Below, one piece after another: positions 23,414 through 31,829 of a stretch of DNA of 64,000 nucleotides. This DNA comes from JADKIH01 sp964595205. GTDB taxonomy: Bacteria > Bacteroidota > Bacteroidia > AKYH767-A > 2013-40CM-41-45. Under the pieces are notes generated by a model, which saw only the letters and a list, made by a program, of their open reading frames with translations, made no database searches and was not told the origin of the DNA. A program made the translations under genes and the position numbers. The stretch covers positions 169,404 through 233,403 of the forward strand of contig CAZQOQ010000002.1 in NCBI GenBank assembly GCA_964595205.1, in the 5' to 3' direction. Every line of letters starts with the position of its first letter. Within the stretch, counting starts at the first letter, position 1.

Positions 23414-24505
23414 ATGAAGTCCCTCAGAAAGCTTCTTTTGCCATTTTCTGCATTATATGGGATAGCCATATACATTAGAAATTACCTGTTTGATACCGGC
23501 AAAATCAAGTCAATGAAATTTCAGTTTCCCGTGATCAGTGTGGGTAACCTGACCACCGGTGGAACGGGTAAAACACCTCACGTTGAATATCTTATAAGGC
23601 TACTAAGGAATGAATTCCGGGTAGCTACGCTGAGCCGTGGTTATGGAAGAAAATCTAAGGGCTTTATCATTGCAGGAAATCCGTCGAATACACGCCTGAT
23701 TGGCGATGAGCCAATGCAGTATCTAACCAAATTCAAAGATGTACTGGTTTGTGTTGCAGAACAAAGAGCCGGGGCTATTGATATACTTATAAAGAACGAA
23801 AATCCTCCGCGGGTAATCATTATGGATGATGCTTTCCAGCACAGGCAGGTGGTTCCGGGGATAAATATTCTGCTGCTGGAATACGAGAGTATTTTTTCAA
23901 ACGAATACCTGTTGCCTGCCGGGAATCTCAGGGAACCAATGTCGTCGATGAAGCGTGCAGATGTAATCATCATTACCAAGACGCCAACGATTCTCGTTCC
24001 GATCGAGAAAAAAAGAATCCTTGAACAACTTAAGACTACCGGAGACCAGGCAATTTTCTTTTCTTATATTAAATACGGTGAATTCAGTAAAGTATTCGGA
24101 GAGCAGACTTCCATGCAAATGGGTGCTGGTTATTATGCTGAAAAGAGATTTACTATTTTGCTGGTAACCGGAATTGCAAATCCTTCGGGAATTATCGAAT
24201 ACCTGCGCAGACTGACCGACAAGATTGAATTGCTTGTTTTTCCGGATCATCACGAATTCGAGCGGAAAGACATTCAAAGAATTCAACAAACATTTGATAA
24301 CATTGCAAATCCAAGCAAGATCATCGTGACCACGGAAAAAGATGCCATGCGGCTAAGAAATCCCGATATCGATGTGTCGATACAAAAACTTCCTTTCTTC
24401 TACCTCCCGATTCAAATTCAGATTCACCAGGAAGAAGAGAAATTTAACCAATTGATCAGAGATTATGTTAGAAAAAATCAGCCAGACAAAAAAATACATC
24501 CTTGA
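23414..24505 (+). CDS. lpxK: Tetraacyldisaccharide 4'-kinase (lipid A synthesis)
   Basis: The 363-residue product phosphorylates the 4' position of the lipid A disaccharide at the inner membrane. A hydrophobic N-terminal helix (LLLPFSALYGIAIYIRNYLF) anchors it. The Walker A motif is VGNLTTGGTGKTPHVEYLI (lysine near residue 53). Typical LpxK segments follow: LSRGYGRKSKGFI, GDEPMQYL, VIIMDDAFQHRQV (Walker B region) and LLPAGNLREPMSSMKRADVIIITK. VFPDHHEFERKDI and IIVTTEKDAMRL complete the signature. It overlaps the next gene by 41 bp, and is divergent from the NIF3 gene. Confidence 0.95.
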   Translation: MKSLRKLLLPFSALYGIAIYIRNYLFDTGKIKSMKFQFPVISVGNLTTGGTGKTPHVEYLIRLLRNEFRVATLSRGYGRKSKGFIIAGNPSNTRLIGDEPMQYLTKFKDVLVCVAEQRAGAIDILIKNENPPRVIIMDDAFQHRQVVPGINILLLEYESIFSNEYLLPAGNLREPMSSMKRADVIIITKTPTILVPIEKKRILEQLKTTGDQAIFFSYIKYGEFSKVFGEQTSMQMGAGYYAEKRFTILLVTGIANPSGIIEYLRRLTDKIELLVFPDHHEFERKDIQRIQQTFDNIANPSKIIVTTEKDAMRLRNPDIDVSIQKLPFFYLPIQIQIHQEEEKFNQLIRDYVRKNQPDKKIHP

Positions 24506-25280
24506 AAAAATAAAAGACAAACCGGAATACGGAATTGTTTTGGGATCCGGTTTAGGTGGACTCGTGAATGAAATTACCGAATCTGTCTCTCTTCCATATA
24601 CATCGGTTCCGAATTTTCCTGTTTCCACTGTGAAAGGTCACGGTGGCAACCTGATCTTCGGAAAACTGGGAGGAAAAAATGTGGTCGCATTGCAGGGACG
24701 TTTTCATTACTATGAAGGTTATACGATGCAGGAAGTTACATTTCCGATACGTGTAATGATAGCATTGGGGATTAAACGGCTTATCCTGTCTAATGCGAGC
24801 GGTGGCATGAACCCGGTTTACCAGATAGGCGACATCGTCATTATCAATGATCATATAAACCTGATGCCTTCCAATCCGCTCATCGGAAAAAATTACGATG
24901 AACTCGGGCCGCGATTTCCTGACATGAGTGAGCCTTATGAAAAAAAGATGATTGAGCATGCTGTAGCAATCGCAGAAAAGTTAAACTATCGTTTCCATAC
25001 CGGCGTTTATGCAGCAGTATCAGGACCGTGTTTTGAAACACCGGCAGAATACCGCTACATTCGTACGATCGGCGCCGATATTGTTGGAATGTCGACTATT
25101 CCTGAAGTGATCGTGGGTCGGCACCAGGATATACCCTGTTTTGCGATTTCGATCGTGACCGACCTTGGGGGTTTCGATGAGGTGCAGAAAATTACACATG
25201 AGGAAGTATTGAAGGTGGCCACCGATGCAGAAACTAAAATGACTGCTGTGATCAGGGAATTAATCCGTACTTATTCCTGA
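24465..25280 (+). CDS. Purine nucleoside phosphorylase, trimeric inosine/guanosine type
   Basis: The enzyme has 271 residues. It cleaves purine nucleosides with phosphate to base and ribose-1-phosphate in the salvage pathway. Signature segments of the low-molecular-mass trimeric PNP family: GIVLGSGLGGLV, VKGHGGNLIFGKL, LQGRFHYYEGY, ILSNASGGMNP, DHINLMPSNPLIG, SGPCFETPAEYRYIRTIGAD, VGMSTIPEVIVGRHQ. An Asn near VTDLGGFDE, which decides oxopurine preference in this family, is not seen in the usual place, so specificity is uncertain. Start ATG 24,465 lies inside lpxK; this overlap with lpxK recurs in Bacteroidota and indicates one operon. Confidence 0.93.
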   Translation: MLEKISQTKKYILEKIKDKPEYGIVLGSGLGGLVNEITESVSLPYTSVPNFPVSTVKGHGGNLIFGKLGGKNVVALQGRFHYYEGYTMQEVTFPIRVMIALGIKRLILSNASGGMNPVYQIGDIVIINDHINLMPSNPLIGKNYDELGPRFPDMSEPYEKKMIEHAVAIAEKLNYRFHTGVYAAVSGPCFETPAEYRYIRTIGADIVGMSTIPEVIVGRHQDIPCFAISIVTDLGGFDEVQKITHEEVLKVATDAETKMTAVIRELIRTYS

Positions 25281-25286
25281 TTCGCC

Positions 25287-26651
25287 ATGAGAACTTCGAT
25301 TCTAATACTATTATTTTTAACTGCTGCATTAAATTCAAATGCACAATATGATCACAGCAACATAAATCTCCTTGGAGTATTTGATGATACGGCGGTGGTT
25401 GCCGAAAATTTTTACGGTATCCGTTACCAGGCATGTTGCGGATGGGCAGATTCATCAGGCAATGAATATGGCATCATCGGCTCAACAGCCGGCACATATA
25501 TCGTAAACGTAACCGACCCGACAAGCCCCGTTCAATCTGATTATATTCCTCACCGGCAGACCGACTGCATATGGCACGAATATAAAACCTATGGAAACTA
25601 TCTCTATGTAATAAGTGATGACGCTGGCAACAATAGCCTTCAAATCATTGATCTGTCATACCTGCCCGATTCCGCTCATGTGATTTACGACGACGATGAT
25701 ATTTTTATTCATGCTCATACATTATTCGTTGACGGAAATAAATTATATGTTGGAATTGTAACCGATCAAAACAGCCGGTCTTCAATGAATGTTTATTCGT
25801 TAACCGATCCTGCAAATCCGGTACTTTTAAGGCGACTTGATCAGGACTATTCGTTTATCGGAAGTGTTCACGACATGTTTGTATCCAACGATACCGTTTA
25901 TGCCTCGTGCGGATATGACGGACTGTTTATCTTCACGTACGATTCCACGGCCAATCAGTTTTTTTTGTTAGGATCACTACAGGATGCAGTCAATATCTAT
26001 AACCATAGCAGCGCATTGTCCCCTGATCACAACATTCTTTATGTATGCGAGGAGGTTCCGGATGGACAGCCGGTTAAAATTATTGACGTAACAGACATTT
26101 CCAATCCAACACTTCTAAGTACATTTTATTCTCATGCAGGTGCCACACCTCACAACCCATCCGTGAAGGGACAGAATTTAATCATGGCTTATTACCAGGA
26201 CGGAGTTTATATTTATGACATTTCCACTCCGACATCACCTGTGCTTTCAGGCTTTTTTGATACTTACCCTGCAAACCCTCCGGGTGTGTATTTTGTACCG
26301 GGGTATGCAGGCTGCTGGTCGACATATTCTGATTTGCCCAGTGGCACATTGCTGGCGAGCGACATGCAATCAGGATTGTTTTGCCTGGATGTATCGCAAA
26401 TTAATGGAATGAACGATGTTGAAAAAAACAACATACATGTTTACCCAAATCCTGCGACTGATCGTATATTTCTGGACGGGGCCGGGAATTCAATCATACA
26501 GATTTTTGATTTAACAGGAAAACTTTATTTATTCCGGAAAATTGAAAGCAACCACAGTATCATTGGCGTGAATGAATTCAGCAGTGGAATTTATTTTTTA
26601 AAATGTACATCCGGAAAAAGAGTATACGTTAAAAAAATAATAATTCATTAA
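25287..26651 (+). CDS. Secreted LVIVD-repeat (choice-of-anchor B) protein with T9SS sorting domain
   Basis: The protein has 454 residues: signal peptide MRTSILILLFLTAALNSNAQ, then a beta-propeller of LVIVD-type blades (YIVNVTDPTSPVQSDYI, LQIIDLSYLPDSAHVI, MNVYSLTDPANPVLLRRL, VKIIDVTDISNPTLLSTF, VYIYDISTPTSPVLSGFF). It is the choice-of-anchor B family. The last 75 residues are a T9SS type-A domain: VHVYPNPATDRIFL-like start, IQIFDLTGKLYLF, and GIYFLKCTSGKRVYVKKIII. It should be exported by T9SS and attached to the surface or released. Paired Cys and conserved Asp/His in DCIWHEYKTYG are visible. Binding partner unknown. It lies 6 bp after the PNP stop. Confidence 0.88.
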   Translation: MRTSILILLFLTAALNSNAQYDHSNINLLGVFDDTAVVAENFYGIRYQACCGWADSSGNEYGIIGSTAGTYIVNVTDPTSPVQSDYIPHRQTDCIWHEYKTYGNYLYVISDDAGNNSLQIIDLSYLPDSAHVIYDDDDIFIHAHTLFVDGNKLYVGIVTDQNSRSSMNVYSLTDPANPVLLRRLDQDYSFIGSVHDMFVSNDTVYASCGYDGLFIFTYDSTANQFFLLGSLQDAVNIYNHSSALSPDHNILYVCEEVPDGQPVKIIDVTDISNPTLLSTFYSHAGATPHNPSVKGQNLIMAYYQDGVYIYDISTPTSPVLSGFFDTYPANPPGVYFVPGYAGCWSTYSDLPSGTLLASDMQSGLFCLDVSQINGMNDVEKNNIHVYPNPATDRIFLDGAGNSIIQIFDLTGKLYLFRKIESNHSIIGVNEFSSGIYFLKCTSGKRVYVKKIIIH

Positions 26652-26667
26652 AATAATTCAGCCTGAC

Positions 26668-27765
26668 ATGAGATTAATCTCAATAATTCTTATCGCAACT
26701 CTGATTTGTTCATGCTCGAAGAAAGAAAAATCCAGGACGATTTCAGGACGGCTGCGAAATGCGGAAAAATCATGGATCTATCTCCAGAAAATTTCAGAAC
26801 AGGGCGATGTTACAATTGATTCAACCCTGGCGAAGAGCGATGGAAGTTTCCAGATGAAAAACCCGGCAACTTCTGCCGATTTTTATATCCTGAGAACGAA
26901 TCCCACCAATCTCGTCTTTCTTATTTTAAAACCGACCGATAATGTTGAAGTCAATGGCGATGCAAAAAACTTCGAAGCTACTTACAAGGTAAGAGGTTCG
27001 AAAGAATCGGAGCTGATTCAGAAACTGCGTGGAAAAGACCGCACGCTGAGCGATTCGCTGAATAAGGCATACGAGATTTTAAGAGCGGAGGATCCGGAAA
27101 ACAAGGATTCGCTCGGCATGTATCTTCAAAAAGTATATACAGATCAGATGGATCTTTATGCTCGCGACTTCATAAGGAAAAATCTGAGTTCACTGGTTTC
27201 GCTTTCTGCGACAAAATTCATGAACCAGCAGGCGGAAATCGGGCTGATGAATGAGTTGAAAGATTCATTGATGAAGGCCTATCCCGATAATCGTTATGTG
27301 AATGACTATGTAACATTAATGAGCGAACTGAATAAACTTCCTCCGGGAAGCGAGTGCCCGGAGATTTCATTGAAAACTCCGGATGGAAAGCTGCTCGCTT
27401 TATCCGCCCTGAAAGGAAAAATTATCCTTATCGATTTCTGGGCCAGCTGGTGCGCTCCATGCAGGAGGGAGAATCCGCACCTCGTAGAGATTTATAAAAA
27501 ATACAAGGGAAAAGATTTTGAAATCTTCGGTGTTTCACTCGACGATAACGCTGCGGCATGGAAGAATGCGATTGAAAAAGACGGATTGCTCTGGCCCCAG
27601 GTTAGCGAACTGAAAAAATGGGAAAGCCAGGTGGTTAAAGATTTTTATATTGAAGCAATACCCTACAGTCTGCTGGTCGATCGCGAAGGCAAAATAATCG
27701 CAAAAGGCCTGAGGAGTGATGAGATTGAATTAAAGATCATGGACGCATTAAGAAAAAACTCCTGA
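26668..27765 (+). CDS. TlpA-like thioredoxin-fold lipoprotein with DUF4369-like N-terminus
   Basis: The protein has 365 residues with lipoprotein signal MRLISIILIATLICSCSKK (Cys about residue 16). Residues about 22-115 resemble the DUF4369 domain common in Bacteroidota disulfide reductases (ISGRLRNAEKSWIYLQKIS, DGSFQMKNP). A helical linker follows, then an AhpC/TSA-TlpA domain from about 230: GKIILIDFWASWCAPCRREN with the CxxC near 262-265, EIFGVSLDD, and the cis-proline loop IEAIPYSLLVD. It should be a thiol-disulfide reductase anchored in a membrane and facing the periplasm. It sits between two exported proteins. Confidence 0.9.
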   Translation: MRLISIILIATLICSCSKKEKSRTISGRLRNAEKSWIYLQKISEQGDVTIDSTLAKSDGSFQMKNPATSADFYILRTNPTNLVFLILKPTDNVEVNGDAKNFEATYKVRGSKESELIQKLRGKDRTLSDSLNKAYEILRAEDPENKDSLGMYLQKVYTDQMDLYARDFIRKNLSSLVSLSATKFMNQQAEIGLMNELKDSLMKAYPDNRYVNDYVTLMSELNKLPPGSECPEISLKTPDGKLLALSALKGKIILIDFWASWCAPCRRENPHLVEIYKKYKGKDFEIFGVSLDDNAAAWKNAIEKDGLLWPQVSELKKWESQVVKDFYIEAIPYSLLVDREGKIIAKGLRSDEIELKIMDALRKNS

Positions 27766-27784
27766 GGTTACAGAAGTACCGAAA

Positions 27785-30700
27785 ATGAATTTCTATAAAT
27801 CGCTGATCATTTTTTTCCTGTCTTTATTCTCAACAACTGTATCCGGATCCGGTTACTTCCAGCAGGAAGTTAATTACACTATTCATGTTTCGCTAAACGA
27901 CAGGAAACATGAATTGAGTGCACATGAAAAGATAAGTTATACGAATAATTCACCGGTTACGTTAAACGAGCTTTATTTCCATCTCTGGCCAAATGCTTAC
28001 AGGGACAGGAACACCATCCTCTCAAAAGAAATATTTTTAAGTGGCGACGACAGAATGATTGGGGCACCGGACAAGGATCTCGGATACATCGATTCGCTGG
28101 AATTTACCGTCGACGGTGAGAAAGTGAAATGGAAGACACTGGATGATACGATAGACGTCTGTAAAATAATTCTCAATAAACCCCTTCGATCCGGCGACAG
28201 CATCACAATTGCAACGCCTTTTCGTGTAAAAATTCCTGCTTCTTATTTATCCAGACTGGGGCATGAAGGACAGGCATATTTTATTACACAATGGTTTCCC
28301 AAGCCGGCTGTCTTTGATATGAATGGTTGGAATTATTTTCCTTACCTCGACCAGGGTGAATATTATTCTGAATTTGGAAAGTATGATGTATTTATAAGCC
28401 TGCCAGAAAACTACGTGCTTGGAGCAACGGGTGTGATGATGAATGCGGAAAAAGAAACCGCATGGCTGGAGAAAAAAGACTCTCTCACCCGGTCTGTAAA
28501 ATCGTTCCCGGATTCGATGTCGACACCGGTTTCCTCAAAGGATATCAAGCAAATTCATTTTCACCAGGAAAATGTACATGACTTCGCCTGGTTTGCAGAT
28601 AAAAGATGGAACGTATTAATGGAAAAAATTGAAATCCCCGGGTCGGATAAAAAGCTTTCATCCTTTGCATTCTTCACAAATAAAGAGGCGAATTACTGGA
28701 TGAAGGTGCCAGGATATATACGCGACGGGATAAACTTTTTTTGCGGAGTGATCGGTGTTTATCCTTATGAAACATTAACAATGGTTGACGTGGGTAATGC
28801 AATGGGAGGAGGAATGGAATATCCGGCTATTTCCACCATTGGAAACTATGGCGACCCGTTTGAACTTGAAATTACTGTACTGCATGAAATCGGGCATAAC
28901 TGGTTATACGGAATTCTTGCAAACAACGAACGCTGCCATGCCTGGATGGATGAGGGCATAAACAACTTTTACGAGACGCGCTATGTATATACGAAATATG
29001 CCGGTGATTCAGACTTTCAAAATGAATCGACGAATTTCAGAGCAGGCACTTTGTTTGGGTTTAACACAAAAATTAATCACAGGAAGCGTCAGTACCTGAG
29101 TTACATGGCAAATGCAAGGGTTAATAATGATCAGTCGCCGGATCAATGTGCGAATAGATTATCGAATGAGAGTTATCGCGGTGATGTATATTACAAAACT
29201 TCTATCAGCTTCGATTATCTGAAATTTTATCTCGGCGATTCGCTCTTCGACGCCTGCATGAGATCCTACTATGAAACATGGAAATTCAGGCATCCGCAAC
29301 CGGAAGATCTTAAGAGTGTCTTCGAAACAGTTTCGGGGAAAAAACTGGATTGGTTGTTTGATGATCTATTGAGGAGTAATAAAAAACTCGACTATCGCAT
29401 CAATTGTCTGAAGAAAAAAAATAATGATCTTGCTGAAGTCAGGCTTCAAAACACGCAAAGCGTTTCTGCTCCCGTGTGCATAAATGTTCTAAAAGAAAAC
29501 AAGATCGTCGGCTCGAAATGGATTGAGGGGTTTGCCGGTAAAATGACGTTCGATGTACCTTGTGCCGATTGTGATGCGGTAAGAATTGACGCTGCTGAAA
29601 AAGCACCCGAATTATTTCAGGATAATAATTTCAGTCGATTGAATGGCATTTTAAAAAAAACAGAGAAAATCAGCCTGTCGTTTGGGCTTCATAAAGAAGA
29701 TCCCATGCGGACATTCATCAATTATTTTCCGGTGATAGGCTGGAACAATTACAACAAGTTGATGGCCGGAGTAGTAATTCATAATATAAGTCCGTTCGAG
29801 GAAAAATTTGAATACGCTATCATGCCAATGTATGCATTTGGAACAGGTAATCTGGCAGGTGGCGGACAGTTGAGTTATCATATCTATCCGGACAATTCCA
29901 TTATCAGGAGAATTACTTTGCGTGGTGGAATCTCCCATTATGCGCTGGGCGAAGATTATTATGAAAACGTAAGCAGGGATTTTACTTATTCTGGTACGAT
30001 GTATTATACAAAACTGGATTCGAGGATTATTTTTTCACTCTTTCAGAAAAATCCTCAGGAACATTTTAAGAATGAAATCACTCTAAGAAATATTTTAATT
30101 AGCCGCGACATTCCATACATTTATAATTATGCGGTAGTCAATAAAAATTTTAATTACTGGCAAATCGAATACAGGAGAGAGAATACCAATCCACTGAAGA
30201 GTTCGCTTCAGAGAATCAATGTTACGTACAGCGATGATTTTATAAATGCATCCGGTGAATTGAAAAACTTCTTCACGTATGGAAAAAGAAATAAGGGATT
30301 TGAGATAAGGATGTTTGCAGGAATTGTGGATGTAACAAACAGTTCGTCAGGGATTGATTACAGGATGAGCTTAAGCGGCAGGACGGGTCCGAGCCATGAC
30401 CTGTCGAACATGGGAGCCGGTGATTATTTATTTGACGAAGTATTCCTGGGTCGATCGGAAAATTCAGGTTTGCTATCGCATCAGTATGTAAACGACTATG
30501 CGGGTTTCAGAACACCGACATTGTTTTACAGGCTTGCGGAGAAATGGATGTTCGGTTTCAACACGTCCACTACCCTGCCGGGTAAAATTCCTTTTCGCCT
30601 TTTTGCCAATGTCGGCTCTTTCGATAATTCGGACCAGGACGGAGCGTATGGTAAAATCTCCTGGGAAATAGGAGTTGATTTACCGGTTATAAAAGATATT

Positions 30701-30850
30701 TTTGTGATCTCATTGCCGTTTGCATATTCGGAGGATATCAAATACGTGATCGATAATGAAGATCTTAAGACGGGAGACCTGATTCGTTTTGAATTGCATC
30801 TTAACCTATTGAATCCGCTTACCTTTGTGAAAAAATTTTACACAGATTGA
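27785..30850 (+). CDS. M1-family metallopeptidase with beta-rich C-terminal half
   Basis: The protein has 1,021 residues with an N-terminal signal peptide. An aminopeptidase-N-like N-domain (TYTNNSPVTLNELYFHLWPNA-type start near residue 50) precedes the catalytic domain: GGGMEYPAIST (the M1 GxMEN-like motif), HEIGH at 367-371 and Glu390 in WMDEGINNF, exactly the HEXXH-18-E spacing. Zinc ligands and the general base are all present. The part from about 640 to the end is rich in alternating aromatic strands (ITLRGGISHYALG, FNYWQIEYRREN, IRFELHLNLLN) and resembles an outer-membrane barrel more than the usual M1 helical C-domain. This suggests a surface-anchored peptidase. lpxH overlaps its stop. 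Confidence 0.85.
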   Translation: MNFYKSLIIFFLSLFSTTVSGSGYFQQEVNYTIHVSLNDRKHELSAHEKISYTNNSPVTLNELYFHLWPNAYRDRNTILSKEIFLSGDDRMIGAPDKDLGYIDSLEFTVDGEKVKWKTLDDTIDVCKIILNKPLRSGDSITIATPFRVKIPASYLSRLGHEGQAYFITQWFPKPAVFDMNGWNYFPYLDQGEYYSEFGKYDVFISLPENYVLGATGVMMNAEKETAWLEKKDSLTRSVKSFPDSMSTPVSSKDIKQIHFHQENVHDFAWFADKRWNVLMEKIEIPGSDKKLSSFAFFTNKEANYWMKVPGYIRDGINFFCGVIGVYPYETLTMVDVGNAMGGGMEYPAISTIGNYGDPFELEITVLHEIGHNWLYGILANNERCHAWMDEGINNFYETRYVYTKYAGDSDFQNESTNFRAGTLFGFNTKINHRKRQYLSYMANARVNNDQSPDQCANRLSNESYRGDVYYKTSISFDYLKFYLGDSLFDACMRSYYETWKFRHPQPEDLKSVFETVSGKKLDWLFDDLLRSNKKLDYRINCLKKKNNDLAEVRLQNTQSVSAPVCINVLKENKIVGSKWIEGFAGKMTFDVPCADCDAVRIDAAEKAPELFQDNNFSRLNGILKKTEKISLSFGLHKEDPMRTFINYFPVIGWNNYNKLMAGVVIHNISPFEEKFEYAIMPMYAFGTGNLAGGGQLSYHIYPDNSIIRRITLRGGISHYALGEDYYENVSRDFTYSGTMYYTKLDSRIIFSLFQKNPQEHFKNEITLRNILISRDIPYIYNYAVVNKNFNYWQIEYRRENTNPLKSSLQRINVTYSDDFINASGELKNFFTYGKRNKGFEIRMFAGIVDVTNSSSGIDYRMSLSGRTGPSHDLSNMGAGDYLFDEVFLGRSENSGLLSHQYVNDYAGFRTPTLFYRLAEKWMFGFNTSTTLPGKIPFRLFANVGSFDNSDQDGAYGKISWEIGVDLPVIKDIFVISLPFAYSEDIKYVIDNEDLKTGDLIRFELHLNLLNPLTFVKKFYTD

Positions 30851-31596
30851 TCCCCGGAAAAAAAATATATTTTGCCTCTGACTTTCATTTGGGAGTGCCG
30901 GATTACGAGAAGAGTCTTGTACGCGAGAAAAAAGTTGTGCAGTGGCTCGATCAGATCAAACATGATGCGGAGGAGCTATACCTGCTCGGAGATGTTTTCG
31001 ATTTCTGGTTTGAATACAAGAGAGCCGTTCCCAGGGGTCATGTGAGGTTGCTCGGCAAACTCGCAGAGCTTAGTGACTCAGGTATAAAGATCCATTATTT
31101 CACCGGCAACCACGACATGTGGACGTTCGACTACCTGTCTGAAGAGTTAAACGTAAAAATTTACCGGGAACCAATCGAAGCTGAATACGCGGGGAAGAAA
31201 TTCTTCATCGGCCACGGCGACGGACTTGGTCCCGGCGACCACGGGTATAAATTTATCAAAAAAGTTTTTGCAAGTCCTGTTTCGCAATGGTTGTTTGCGC
31301 GACTTCATCCTAATTTTGGAATTGGCCTTGCCGAATACTTTTCAAAGAAGAGCCGCATTGCAACCGGCACTGCCGATGAGAAGTTTTTAGGTGAAGAAAA
31401 GGAATGGCTGGTGATACACTCGAAGGAATTGCTTGCGAAGAAACATTACGACTATCTTATTTTTGGCCACAGGCATTTGCCGTTGGATATTAAGATTAAT
31501 GGTTCCAGCAGGTATATTAATCTGGGGGATTGGATAAGGTATTTTTCGTATGGGGTTTTTGATGGGGGTGAATTCAGGTTGGAGTATTTTAAATGA
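30847..31596 (+). CDS. lpxH: UDP-2,3-diacylglucosamine diphosphatase (lipid A synthesis)
   Basis: The product is 249 residues of the calcineurin-like phosphoesterase fold. Metal-binding motifs: ASDFHLGVP, LGDVFDFWFEYK, TGNHDMWTFDYL, IGHGDGLGPGDHGYK and FGHRHLPLDI. These are the LpxH set. The enzyme hydrolyses UDP-2,3-diacylglucosamine to lipid X. It appears to start with TTG at 30,847, sharing four bases with the TGA of the M1 gene; no ATG precedes the first strand, and the next Met is far inside the fold. With lpxK this is the second lipid A gene in the window. Confidence 0.9.
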   Translation: MIPGKKIYFASDFHLGVPDYEKSLVREKKVVQWLDQIKHDAEELYLLGDVFDFWFEYKRAVPRGHVRLLGKLAELSDSGIKIHYFTGNHDMWTFDYLSEELNVKIYREPIEAEYAGKKFFIGHGDGLGPGDHGYKFIKKVFASPVSQWLFARLHPNFGIGLAEYFSKKSRIATGTADEKFLGEEKEWLVIHSKELLAKKHYDYLIFGHRHLPLDIKINGSSRYINLGDWIRYFSYGVFDGGEFRLEYFK

Positions 31597-31829
31597 TTTA
31601 CAATTATTTTTCTTATTGAAAAAAGCTGATTGAGTTAATTTAAACTATTTAGCTGAAAGGTTTACATAATCGTGAGCGTTTAAAAGTGGATTTGAAATTG
31701 TACAGCTCAATAAAAATGTTTTGGAGACCCTCGAAGCTCTTAATTTTTCTATTTATATCTTTGAACAAATTATTCGCCGATAAATTTTTAATGGAAGCGA
31801 ACTAAACTAGTTATTGGATATTTATTTTT

